From: Candidatus Cloacimonadota bacterium | Lineage (GTDB): Bacteria > Cloacimonadota > Cloacimonadia > Cloacimonadales > Cloacimonadaceae | Direction of reading: 5' to 3' | Length of the DNA stretch: 7,470 nt | NCBI GenBank assembly: GCA_023228125.1 | Contig: JALOBT010000072.1 | Span: 783 to 8,252, forward strand | Shown: positions 1 through 6,915 of the stretch, in pieces | Layout of the letters: each line of letters starts with the position of its first letter | How positions within the stretch are numbered: the first letter of the stretch is position 1 | Notes under the pieces: generated by a model | Seen by the model: the letters and a program-made list of their open reading frames with translations, nothing else | The model's database searches: none | Told to the model about the DNA's origin: nothing | Made by a program: the position numbers and the translations under genes

Positions 1-10
1 GTAAATAGTG

Positions 11-97
11 GCGAAAGTGGCGGAACTGGCAGACGCGCTGGACTTAGGATCCAGTAGGTTCACTCCTATAGGGGTTCAAGTCCCCTCTTTCGCACCA
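11..97 (+). tRNA. tRNA-Leu, anticodon UAG, CCA encoded
   Basis: This is a complete class II (long variable arm) leucine tRNA that reads CUN codons. The acceptor strands GCGAAAG (11-17) and CTTTCGC (87-93) pair perfectly, followed by discriminator A94 and an encoded CCA (95-97). The anticodon stem CTGGA/TCCAG (38-42/50-54) encloses the loop CTTAGGA, with anticodon TAG at 45-47. The variable arm forms a TAGG/CCTA stem (55-58/65-68). The T arm has a 5-bp stem (70-74/82-86) around TTCAAGT. Only 37 bases separate it from trigger factor and no terminator is visible between them, so read-through or a shared upstream promoter is possible; the promoter itself lies outside the window. Confidence 0.97.
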
Positions 98-134
98 AGT
101 TATTTGATTTTTACCATTAAGGAGATATAAAAAA

Positions 135-1487
135 GTGCAGGTAGAATTTAATGCCATCAATGCAGTAAGCAAAGAGATCACGATTACCATCGCCTCGGAA
201 GAGGTCAGTAAAGCTTGGGATAAATATCTCAGCAGAGCCTCCCGCCACCTGGAAGTTCCCGGATTTAGGAAAGGCAAGGCACCGCTCAGTATGATCGAAA
301 GAGCGCACGGCGATAGCCTTCAGGAGCGTTTTGTGCAAGAGCGCGTAAGCGACTATTTTGAACAAGCGGTAGAAGAACACGAGATCGGATATTTACTTTT
401 CCCCGATATCAAGGATGTGAAATGGGAAAAGGGCAGCGATATGATCATCACAGCTGAGATCGAACACGAGCCGGATCTGGATATCAAACAGCTCGATAAT
501 CTCGATGTACCGCGACATCCCATCACGCTGGACAGTGAGATCGATAAATACCTCGATGAGCTGAAGCAGCAAAGCGGCCGGGTGATCGATGTGGAAAAAG
601 CCGAGCCTATGGATCTCGTGGAAGCGGAGCTTACCATGAACCTTTCTGGTGAGAAGGTAATCAAGACTGCAAATTTCTTTGCCGGCACAGAACCGCAGCG
701 CAGAGCCCTGCCGGAACTGGTAGGCAAAGGCATCGGCGATACCCTGGACCTCGAGCTGGAAGGTACCAATATCCAGCTCGTATGTCAGGACTCCAAAATC
801 GATGTAGAATTCGAACAGAAATACCAGGTCAAGATAATGGTCAATGCCATCAGCCGCATGAAGTTCCCTGCTCTTGATGATGAATTTGCCAAAGATATGG
901 AATTTGATACCATGGACGCTATGCGTGCGAAGATTGGTGAAGATATGCGTCTGGCAAATGAACACAAGAATATCGATGTCGATAACTATTCTATAGTCGG
1001 CAAACTCTTTATGGACAATCAATTTGAGCTTCCGATGAAGACCATCGAGTATTTGGCTCATGAAGAAGCTGAAAAATATGGTAACCATGAACAGCTTCCC
1101 TACATAGAGTACCAGCTCCGCATGAAGATATCACAGGAATTGGTCGAGATGTATATTTTGAACAGTCTGCGCAGTAAGATCGAGCTCGACGTCACAGACG
1201 AGATGCTCGCAGAATACATCACCCATCAAGCCATCTTGGAAGATCATACCGTAGAAGCTTACAAAGAAAAGTACAAAGATGAGATCGCCAGTGAAGATTT
1301 TGCCCTGGGCGTGAAAAACTACTTCATCTTGCGCAAGCTTGCCGAAACCGCCAATTTCTTTGTCCCTGAGCCGGAAACCAAAAAGGTCGAGATTCCCGAA
1401 GCCGAGGCTGAAGCTGTGGAAGAAGAAGAAGAGATAGCACCTGCTGAAATCGTGCAGGAAAAAGCAAAACCCGAAGTATCACTCTAA
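135..1487 (+). CDS. tig: Trigger factor, ribosome-associated chaperone
   Basis: Trigger factor binds ribosomal protein L23 at the exit tunnel and shields nascent chains in the cytosol. The protein has 450 residues (E. coli has 432). The ribosome-binding signature GFRKGKAP lies at residues 43-50, so the FRK triplet falls at 44-46 as in E. coli. By family architecture the N-domain covers about 1-115, a FKBP-like insert about 155-245, and the helical chaperone arms the rest up to about 410. The insert looks degenerate: where E. coli has a GFEDG loop this protein reads LPELVGKGIGD, so prolyl isomerase activity is doubtful (inference). Residues 411-450 form an unusual acidic, Ala/Glu/Pro-rich tail with a run of five Glu. 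The start is GTG, chosen because TAAGGAG (118-124) sits 10 bases upstream and the N-terminus aligns with the family. It is first in a tight operon with clpP and clpX, a common bacterial arrangement. Confidence 0.95.
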   Translation: MQVEFNAINAVSKEITITIASEEVSKAWDKYLSRASRHLEVPGFRKGKAPLSMIERAHGDSLQERFVQERVSDYFEQAVEEHEIGYLLFPDIKDVKWEKGSDMIITAEIEHEPDLDIKQLDNLDVPRHPITLDSEIDKYLDELKQQSGRVIDVEKAEPMDLVEAELTMNLSGEKVIKTANFFAGTEPQRRALPELVGKGIGDTLDLELEGTNIQLVCQDSKIDVEFEQKYQVKIMVNAISRMKFPALDDEFAKDMEFDTMDAMRAKIGEDMRLANEHKNIDVDNYSIVGKLFMDNQFELPMKTIEYLAHEEAEKYGNHEQLPYIEYQLRMKISQELVEMYILNSLRSKIELDVTDEMLAEYITHQAILEDHTVEAYKEKYKDEIASEDFALGVKNYFILRKLAETANFFVPEPETKKVEIPEAEAEAVEEEEEIAPAEIVQEKAKPEVSL

Positions 1488-1497
1488 GGGAGACATT

Positions 1498-2091
1498 ATG
1501 AATTATATACCTATGGTAATCGAACAAGTGGGACGCGGAGAGCGTGCCTACGACATATACAGCCGCCTCTTGAAGGATCGCATCATTTTTGTGGGCGGTC
1601 CTATCGATGATAACCTGGCCAATACTGTGGTAGCCCAGCTCTTGCACCTGGAAGGTGAAGACGCCGCCAAAGATATCTATATGTATATCAATAGCCCCGG
1701 CGGCAGCATCAGCTCTGGCCTGGCAATCTACGACACCATGCAATACATCAAGCCTGCTGTCTCCACCATCTGCATCGGCATGGCCGCCTCTATGGGCGCA
1801 GTCCTGCTCGCAGCCGGAGCTCATGGTAAACGCACCGCTCTGCCCAATAGCCGCATCATGATTCATCAGCCCTGGGGCGGCACCCAAGGCCGGGCCGCTG
1901 ATATAGAAATCCAAGCCAAGGAAATCCTCTATCTGAGAGGTTCAATGAACGATATCCTGCACCGGCATACCGGTAGAACCATTGAACAAATCCAGGCCGA
2001 TACAGACCGGGATTATTTCCTGAGTGCCAAAGAAGCCAAAGAATATGGCCTCATTGATGAAGTGATCGAAAAGAGAGAACAGGAGAAATAG
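1498..2091 (+). CDS. clpP: ClpP, ATP-dependent Clp protease proteolytic subunit
   Basis: ClpP is a serine peptidase that assembles as a barrel of two heptamers and degrades substrates unfolded by ClpX (or ClpA/ClpC) in the cytosol. The protein has 197 residues. The catalytic triad is visible: Ser98 in GMAASMGA, His123 in MIHQPWGG, and Asp172 in DTDRDYFLS. Each is one position off E. coli mature numbering (97/122/171). The glycine-rich INSPGGS oxyanion segment lies at 64-70. The N-terminus (MNYIPMVIEQ) begins almost at the mature ClpP end, so there is essentially no propeptide, unlike the E. coli 14-residue leader. The ribosome binding site AAGGGAGA (1486-1493) overlaps the tig stop codon, and the gap to tig is 10 bases, which suggests translational coupling. 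Nothing in the protein looks atypical. Confidence 0.98.
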   Translation: MNYIPMVIEQVGRGERAYDIYSRLLKDRIIFVGGPIDDNLANTVVAQLLHLEGEDAAKDIYMYINSPGGSISSGLAIYDTMQYIKPAVSTICIGMAASMGAVLLAAGAHGKRTALPNSRIMIHQPWGGTQGRAADIEIQAKEILYLRGSMNDILHRHTGRTIEQIQADTDRDYFLSAKEAKEYGLIDEVIEKREQEK

Positions 2092-2092
2092 T

Positions 2093-3334
2093 TTGGAAAA
2101 GAACAAAAATCTGAGCTGTTCCTTTTGCGGGCGCAGCGAGACGGAAGTAAAAAACCTCATCCGCGGGATCGCTGGAAACATCTGTGAAGATTGTATTCAC
2201 ATGTGTTACACCATCGTGGATGTCAGTGATATACCGCAGGATATGCAGGATTTTGAGACTCCGATCCCCAGCCAGATCAAGAACTATCTGGACGAATACG
2301 TGATCGGCCAGGAGCTGGCCAAGCAGATTATCTCGGTGGCGGTGTATAATCATTACAAACGCATCTTCTGGCAGAAGGCGGACGACGGGGTGGAGCTGGA
2401 AAAGAGCAACATTATGATGATCGGTCCCACCGGTAGCGGCAAGACCTTGATCGCTCAGACTCTGGCGCGCTTTTTGCAGGTGCCCTTTGCCATCAGCGAT
2501 GCGACTACGCTCACCGAAGCGGGATATGTGGGCGAAGACGTGGAAAACATCCTTGTGCGCCTTTTGCAAAGTGCGGATTATGACGTGGCCAAAGCCGAAC
2601 GCGGGATAGTTTACATAGATGAGATCGACAAGATTTCACGCAAAAGCGAAACTCCCTCCATCACGCGTGACGTCTCCGGTGAAGGCGTGCAGCAAGCCTT
2701 GCTCAAGATTCTGGAAGGAACCAAGGTAAACGTTCCCCCCAAAGGCGGACGCAAACACCCTCAACAGGAATTTATCGAGCTGGATACCACCAACATCCTC
2801 TTTATCGCCGGCGGTGCTTTCTTTGGACTGGAAAAGATCATCAAAGAACGCATCGACAAAAAGGCGATCGGTTTCGATGTGGAATTGGGGATTAAAACCG
2901 AAGATACCAATATCTTTGACAATACCATTCCCCATGATCTGCTCAAATATGGCTTGATCCCGGAGCTTATTGGCCGTATGCCAGTGATTTGCACTCTGCA
3001 TGAACTCAGCGAGAGCGCGCTGGTGGATATCCTTACCATGCCCAAAAACGCCATCGTAAAGCAGTATCAGAAGCTCTTTGATATGGAAGGGGTAAAGCTC
3101 AGCTTTGATGAAGACGCCCTGAAAGAGATTGCCCGCGTGGGTATCTCCCAAAAGACGGGAGCCCGCGGCCTGCGCTCGATCATGGAACGCTTTATGCTGA
3201 AGATCATGTATGATATCCCGGATTTAAAGACTGTGAAGAGCTGCAAGATCACCGCCAAAGTGGTCAAAGGCGAAGACGAAGCCGTGATGACCCATGTGAA
3301 ACCGGTGAAAAGCAAAGCCGTGGGTGAAAAGTAA
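2093..3334 (+). CDS. clpX: ClpX, ATP-dependent Clp protease unfoldase subunit
   Basis: ClpX is a hexameric AAA+ unfoldase that recognises tagged substrates and threads them into ClpP. The protein has 413 residues, a normal length. Visible elements in order: a zinc-binding domain with Cys9, Cys12, Cys31 and Cys34; Walker A GPTGSGKT at 111-118; pore loop GYVG at 144-147; Walker B IVYIDEIDK at 172-180; the RKH substrate loop at 220-222; the ClpP-docking IGF tripeptide at 259-261; the arginine finger in LIGRMP (Arg295); and sensor 2 GARGLR at 356-361. The IGF loop confirms that it partners with ClpP. The start is TTG, one base after the clpP stop, with AGGAGA (2081-2086) inside the clpP end at 6-base spacing. 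No ATG gives a full zinc domain, so TTG is the supported start. Translational coupling to clpP is likely. Confidence 0.98.
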   Translation: MEKNKNLSCSFCGRSETEVKNLIRGIAGNICEDCIHMCYTIVDVSDIPQDMQDFETPIPSQIKNYLDEYVIGQELAKQIISVAVYNHYKRIFWQKADDGVELEKSNIMMIGPTGSGKTLIAQTLARFLQVPFAISDATTLTEAGYVGEDVENILVRLLQSADYDVAKAERGIVYIDEIDKISRKSETPSITRDVSGEGVQQALLKILEGTKVNVPPKGGRKHPQQEFIELDTTNILFIAGGAFFGLEKIIKERIDKKAIGFDVELGIKTEDTNIFDNTIPHDLLKYGLIPELIGRMPVICTLHELSESALVDILTMPKNAIVKQYQKLFDMEGVKLSFDEDALKEIARVGISQKTGARGLRSIMERFMLKIMYDIPDLKTVKSCKITAKVVKGEDEAVMTHVKPVKSKAVGEK

Positions 3335-3344
3335 AGGATTTCCC

Positions 3345-3878
3345 ATGAGAACCTTCTATATAGTTATTCTGGCGCTAATGATGCTCTTCATTAGCGCCTG
3401 TTTTCCAGATCAGGAACTCGTCGTGAGAAACAACAGCACCGCAGATGCCTGGGTGCGCTTGAATACCGGTTCGGAGCGTTATGTCCGGCCTCAGAGCAGC
3501 ACCAGTTTCAGCATTTCCTCGCCTCAGATGGCCAATCTTCAATATCATGGCCGCCACATCCTGCCTGGCAATATCCTGGTGGATATGGAAGTTACAGGCA
3601 GTCAGTACCTTAGCCTGGAGCCAAATTGTGGAGCCTTGAGATTGCACAATGCCTCAAATCTGCAGATCTTTAGTTTGAGAGTTACCCAAGCCGGAAATAA
3701 TAACTGGTCACAGAACCTTTTGAAGGATTCGCTCTATCCACAAGAGTTTGACTTCTTCAGCCTCAGCCCAGGCTATTACGATCTCAAAATCCAGGACCGG
3801 CAAAATAACTACTATTACATCACCGCCAAGCAGATCAGCATAGATAGCACCACAAATCACATCTTTAGTGGGCTTTAG
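3345..3878 (+). CDS. Small lipoprotein of unknown function
   Basis: I do not recognise the family. The protein has 177 residues. It starts with a short lipoprotein signal peptide: Arg2, then a hydrophobic stretch (residues 4-16), then the lipobox ISAC with Cys19. After processing and lipidation it should be anchored in a membrane facing the periplasm or cell surface. The mature part is rich in Ser, Asn, Tyr, Leu and Gln with alternating polar and hydrophobic residues, which suggests a beta-rich fold (inference); there is one further Cys and no catalytic motif that I can name. ATG 3345 is preferred because AAAGGA (3333-3338) lies 6 bases upstream. An in-frame GTG at 3324 overlaps clpX and would add seven residues in front of a well-formed signal peptide. 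The gap to clpX is 10 bases, so it is probably the last gene of the operon, but a role in proteolysis is not implied. Confidence 0.85.
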   Translation: MRTFYIVILALMMLFISACFPDQELVVRNNSTADAWVRLNTGSERYVRPQSSTSFSISSPQMANLQYHGRHILPGNILVDMEVTGSQYLSLEPNCGALRLHNASNLQIFSLRVTQAGNNNWSQNLLKDSLYPQEFDFFSLSPGYYDLKIQDRQNNYYYITAKQISIDSTTNHIFSGL

Positions 3879-3897
3879 GGTTTACAAACAGGCCTTG

Positions 3898-3918
3898 ATG
3901 AGTCTTGTAGGGGCTCAT
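3898..3918 (+). terminator. Weak candidate hairpin between convergent genes
   Basis: ATGAG (3898-3902) and CTCAT (3914-3918) can form a 5-bp stem around an 11-base loop, followed by only three T. It lies 20 bases after the lipoprotein stop and is the best hairpin that I see in the 95-base gap between the two convergent genes, but it is weak. No convincing terminator is visible for recQ on the other strand. Confidence 0.2.
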
Positions 3919-3973
3919 TTCACACAGAAATCAAACGACCAGATACCAAAAAGAATCTTGTAGAGATGCTATT

Positions 3974-6136
3974 TCAGGTAGAAACCTTACACAAATAAAT
4001 CAAGCGCGCCAAGCGCAGCTCATTGTAGCTGTATCTTTCCTGCAGCAAATCCCGCACCGGCCTTAGTCTTTCCAAGCCGACCTGCCCAAAGGCCGCAGAA
4101 ATCTCCTGAAAAGCTTCCGGTGCCATGGGATAGAAGCTTTGCATCTGCTCATAGTCCAAAGTCCCATCATGCTCCAGATAAATCATCAAATGATCTACGA
4201 TGGTGTCCAGCTTTACCCCAAAATGCAGCATAGTCTCCTGGGCATTGTGCCCTTCTTTGACATATTCTGCCACGATAAAACTCTTGCTTTGGGCATTCTT
4301 TTTGGGCACAGGCCTCACTATTTGAGAGATCTCTGGGGGCTCTATGCCGTATTTTGCGCAATACTCTGCGATCACCTTTATAAAGGCCGCGCCGTATTCA
4401 CTTAGCTTATGATCACCCACCCCGGGAATAGTGCTAAAGCTCTGCAGATCACAGGGATAAGCTCTGGCCATTTCGCGCAGGGACCTATCCGAAAACACTA
4501 TATAAGGTGGGAAACCGCGCTCATCCGCCAGTGTGCGTCTGAGATTCTTCAGTTCATCAAAGAGCAGCCCGCTTTCCTGGCTTTCGCCCGATTCCACCAT
4601 CTGCGAGATCAGGGATTGATTCATGGTAAAGCTCTCTTCCCCTTTCATGATCGCCCAGCTTTTGGGGGTTAATTTCAGCTTGGAAAAAGAGGATTGCACC
4701 AGACCACCCTGCTGTTTGAGAGCAGTAAACAGGGAAAACCAATCTTTGGTAGAACTTTCTTTCCCAATGCCATATACGCTGAGCTTGTCGTATCCAGCCC
4801 CCAGGATGGCTTTGGCTTTCGAACCCCGTAAAATCTTGATGATCTCATCCGCTGTGGCATTTTCCTGGGCGCGGTAGAGGGCAGAAAGAAACATCTTTGC
4901 CGGTTCGGTCGCATCGATCTTTTCCGCTTTATCGCTGAGGCAGATGTCACACATATCGCAATTGTCCTGGGTGTATTGCTCGCCAAACCACTTCAGGATT
5001 TGGGCTCTGCGGCAGTGCTTGGATTCGCAGTAGCGCACCATGGCATCCAGATGGGTCTGCGTGATATAATTTTGCTGAGGATCGGGATTATTGAAGATAA
5101 TCTTTTTCAGCGAGATGAAATCTCCAAGGCTGTAAAAGAGCAGACAGGTGGAAGGCAGGCCATCCCGTCCGGCGCGACCGATCTCCTGATAATAGGTTTC
5201 CAGGCTTTTGGGCAGGTCCATGTGGATCACAAAGCGCACGTTTGATTTGTTGATGCCCATGCCAAAAGCGATGGTGGCGACCATGATCTGCACCTTGTCG
5301 CGGATAAAGGCTTCTTGATTGGTATGCCGCTCATTATCGTTGAGGCCGGCATGGTAAGGCAGGGCCGAAAATCCGTCTGCGATCAGTTTATTGCTGATGG
5401 TATCTACCCGCTTGCGCGTCATGCAATACACTATCCCGCTTTCATCTGGATGCAGGTTTAAAAACCTGATCAGACGATTGTAAGAATCCTGTTTCGGCTC
5501 TATAATCAGCAAAAGATTGGGGCGGTCAAAGCTCTCGAGAATCATGTTTTCTGGTGGTATCGCCAAGAGGCCACAGATATCCTTTTGCACCTTGGGGATG
5601 GCAGTGGCGGTGAGGGCAAAATAAGTGGCATCAGGGAAGTGCTCCCTAAGCTGGGAGAGCTGCAAGTATTCCGGACGGAAGTTATGCCCCCACATGGAGA
5701 TGCAATGCGCTTCATCGATGGCGATCAGCTCGATCTTGATAGCCTTCAGATGAGACAAAAACCAATCTTTGAGCAGAGTCTCAGGGGCTACATACAGCAG
5801 TTTCAGCTTTCCAGAGATCACTTCAGCCAGAGTTTCTTGCTGCTCCGCCTGCGTCATCATACTATTATACATCCTGGCCGCAATGCCCAAATCCCGCACC
5901 TGCATCACCTGATCTTTCATCAGTGAGATCATGGGGGAGACCACCAGACACAGCCCCTGAAGCATCAAAGCCGGAAGCTGAAAACACAGGGATTTTCCCG
6001 AACCCGTGGGCATCACCGCCAGGGTGGATTGCCCGTCCAGGATCTTCCTGATCACCTTTTCCTGAGCCGGTAAAAAGCTCTCGTAACCGAATTTATCGCG
6101 TAAAACGCCTAAAAGTTCATCTTGAGAATATTGCAT
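3974..6136 (-). CDS. recQ: RecQ family ATP-dependent DNA helicase with C-terminal helix-turn-helix extension
   Basis: RecQ is a 3'-5' superfamily 2 DNA helicase acting in recombination and repair. The protein has 720 residues, against about 610 in E. coli. Helicase motifs in order: Walker A MPTGSGKS (42-49); DEAH (141-144) with the RecQ-specific aromatic-rich loop to about 157; ALTATA (174-179); motif V around ATIAFGMGINKSNVRF (288-302); and motif VI QEIGRAGRDG (317-326). The RQC zinc site is Cys375, Cys393, Cys396 and Cys399, matching the E. coli spacing closely. A winged-helix region follows (about 405-500), then an HRDC domain (about 522-598, with SFSTIPGVGDHKL). Residues about 612-700 form an extra helical region resembling the HTH_40 domain found at the end of other long RecQ proteins. 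The start is ATG 6136; an in-frame stop lies two codons upstream, so no longer form exists. It converges on the lipoprotein gene. Confidence 0.96.
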   Translation of the reverse strand: MQYSQDELLGVLRDKFGYESFLPAQEKVIRKILDGQSTLAVMPTGSGKSLCFQLPALMLQGLCLVVSPMISLMKDQVMQVRDLGIAARMYNSMMTQAEQQETLAEVISGKLKLLYVAPETLLKDWFLSHLKAIKIELIAIDEAHCISMWGHNFRPEYLQLSQLREHFPDATYFALTATAIPKVQKDICGLLAIPPENMILESFDRPNLLLIIEPKQDSYNRLIRFLNLHPDESGIVYCMTRKRVDTISNKLIADGFSALPYHAGLNDNERHTNQEAFIRDKVQIMVATIAFGMGINKSNVRFVIHMDLPKSLETYYQEIGRAGRDGLPSTCLLFYSLGDFISLKKIIFNNPDPQQNYITQTHLDAMVRYCESKHCRRAQILKWFGEQYTQDNCDMCDICLSDKAEKIDATEPAKMFLSALYRAQENATADEIIKILRGSKAKAILGAGYDKLSVYGIGKESSTKDWFSLFTALKQQGGLVQSSFSKLKLTPKSWAIMKGEESFTMNQSLISQMVESGESQESGLLFDELKNLRRTLADERGFPPYIVFSDRSLREMARAYPCDLQSFSTIPGVGDHKLSEYGAAFIKVIAEYCAKYGIEPPEISQIVRPVPKKNAQSKSFIVAEYVKEGHNAQETMLHFGVKLDTIVDHLMIYLEHDGTLDYEQMQSFYPMAPEAFQEISAAFGQVGLERLRPVRDLLQERYSYNELRLARLIYLCKVST

Positions 6137-6151
6137 AAAGCCTTATCATTT

Positions 6152-6157
6152 CTCCTT
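6152..6157 (-). promoter_or_regulatory. Probable recQ ribosome binding site at unusual distance
   Basis: On the minus strand AAGGAG lies 15 bases before the recQ ATG, which is long. A second, weaker AAGG (6141-6144) sits 4 bases before the ATG, which is short. Between them is another ATG (6149-6147) that opens a ten-codon frame overlapping the recQ start, but it is only 2 bases from the AAGGAG. Which site is used cannot be decided from sequence. Confidence 0.4.
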
Positions 6158-6166
6158 AAAAAACAG

Positions 6167-6193
6167 CTTTTACAGATAAAGTAAAAGAGTCAA
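6167..6193 (-). promoter_or_regulatory. Inverted repeat and possible -35 element upstream of recQ
   Basis: CTTTTAC (6167-6173) and GTAAAAG (6181-6187) form a perfect 7-bp inverted repeat with a 7-base spacer. Read on the minus strand, a TTGACT (6193-6188) directly precedes it and could be a -35 element; the only -10-like hexamer is TAAAAG (6172-6167) at a short 15-base spacing. The dyad would therefore lie over the promoter, as an operator might, or form an AT-rich hairpin in the leader. The promoter match is weak. Confidence 0.3.
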
Positions 6194-6366
6194 GCAATAT
6201 CTAAGCTCTATAGGTTATGGGAAGGTTCTGTTCGTGATCCATTTCTGTCACTGAAGAATCTTATATATTTCTTATTGCATTGTGGAGAAAGGACTTGACC
6301 ACGGTTGTCCCTGGTTCTTTGCAGGACACATGAATCAACAGTCGGGTAACCATAAAGGAGATCAGG
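6188..6366. other. Intergenic stretch with no confident gene
   Basis: Between the recQ upstream dyad and the small frame at 6367 I see only modest signals: a bulged stem TGTCC/GGACA (6306-6310/6324-6328), a TTGACC (6295-6300) without a matching -10, and an AT-rich patch TTATATATTT (6261-6270) without a matching -35. It may carry promoters for recQ and for the rightward small transcript, but none is convincing. Confidence 0.4.
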
Positions 6367-6465
6367 ATGAACAAGCAAGACAAGAATGACAAGGAGCAGA
6401 AAGAGCCCTTAACCCAGCATTGCCGGGTTTCTTTCTTGGACAGCAATCTTAGAAAGATAGAGTGA
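6367..6465 (+). CDS. Possible small protein, 32 residues
   Basis: This is a short frame that I do not recognise. ATG 6367 is preceded by a textbook AAAGGAG (6354-6360) at 6-base spacing, better than that of several real genes here. The product would be highly charged at the N-terminus (Lys/Asp/Glu/Gln-rich over residues 3-13) with one Cys and no membrane segment. It ends at TGA 6463-6465. A terminator-like hairpin lies inside its second half, so it might be a leader peptide, the surviving start of a broken gene, or chance. Another short frame of 19 codons from ATG 6330 overlaps it. No homology can be claimed. Confidence 0.3.
   Translation: MNKQDKNDKEQKEPLTQHCRVSFLDSNLRKIE
6411..6437 (+). terminator. 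Intrinsic terminator-like hairpin
   Basis: AACCC (6411-6415) pairs with GGGTT (6425-6429), and after an A-C mismatch GC (6417-6418) pairs with GC (6422-6423) around a 3-base ATT loop. The stem runs into TTTCTTTCTT (6428-6437), a T-rich tract interrupted by two C. On the minus strand there is no T tract, so it would act on plus-strand transcription. It lies inside the small frame that begins at 6367, compatible with attenuation or with a short non-coding transcript from the 6200-6400 region. Confidence 0.4.
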
Positions 6466-6469
6466 TTAA

Positions 6470-6892
6470 CTGATAACTGGCTGGTTCCGCATCGAAGTTA
6501 CTCCCTATTCCGAGAGCTACCATAACCTGATACTTTTCCAGCTTAATCTCTGAGATATAGGGAAAGCAGTTGCACTGGTTGATCAAGATAACGGGTGGGA
6601 TAGTAATGTATTCTTTCTCAAATCTGTGATCGAGAAAAGGGGCGTCTATACAACTGCCGGGGGAGGACTGTGCTATTTCTCCTATCTCTTTGTCCTCACA
6701 TTGAAATTAAAAGAAACGGTGAACTGGTTTGAAAAACTTATAGAGCTCCTACGTTATTAAAACGGAGGGAAGATACTGCAGCCAAAATATCGCTTTACAC
6801 TTCTCAGGCAAATATAGAGTATGGTTTTGTTACACGATCATAATCAAGAACATGTTTATCTTCAACAACTGGTCAAGTCTCATGAGATTTGA
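6470..6892 (+). pseudogene. Possible decayed gene, one frame with three stops
   Basis: I do not recognise a family. A single reading frame stays protein-like for about 140 codons but is broken by TGA (6551-6553), TAA (6758-6760) and TAG (6815-6817), ending at TGA 6890-6892. The longest open piece (6554-6757, 68 codons) has no ATG, GTG or TTG in its first third. It reads like ordinary protein: DIGKAVALVDQDNGW near its start, VYTTAGGGLCYF in the middle, and an amphipathic end (VNWFEKLIELLRY). The last piece contains VYLQQLVKSHEI. No good start with a ribosome binding site is seen in this frame. A degraded coding sequence explains this best, but chance open frames in non-coding DNA remain possible. 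Confidence 0.28.
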
Positions 6893-6893
6893 C
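6872..6893. promoter_or_regulatory. 22-bp near-perfect palindrome, operator-like
   Basis: The half-sites GTCAAGTCTCA and TGAGATTTGAC are reverse complements except for one pair (G6877/T6888), which would still be a G-U wobble in RNA. The inner ten bases TCTCATGAGA are perfectly symmetrical. The right end overlaps a perfect TTGACA (6889-6894), a -35-like hexamer. TATGAT (6907-6912) lies downstream but only 12 bases away, too close for a standard promoter. It could be a repressor operator in front of the 7047 gene, or an RNA hairpin with a CAUG loop. Confidence 0.4.
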
Positions 6894-6915
6894 ATGATAT
6901 AGATAGTATGATGGC

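Noticed and set aside
11..97. tRNA-Leu as an integration site
   Set aside because: No repeat of the tRNA 3' end and no integrase is found in the window.
393..1088. Long open frame on the minus strand opposite trigger factor
   Set aside because: It lies wholly within a confident gene, has no ribosome binding site of note, and its sequence is the complement shadow of the tig codons.
3324..3344. Upstream GTG start for the lipoprotein
   Set aside because: It overlaps clpX and lacks a well-placed ribosome binding site, while ATG 3345 has AAAGGA at 6 bases and begins a normal lipoprotein signal peptide.
6261..6446. Hydrophobic minus-strand frame of 61 codons
   Set aside because: It starts at TTG without a ribosome binding site, and its hydrophobic character is expected from being antisense to a Lys/Asp/Glu-rich frame.
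6889..6912. Standard promoter TTGACA / TATGAT
   Set aside because: The spacing is only 12 bases, too short for a sigma-70 type promoter; no -10 is found at 16-18 bases from this hexamer.
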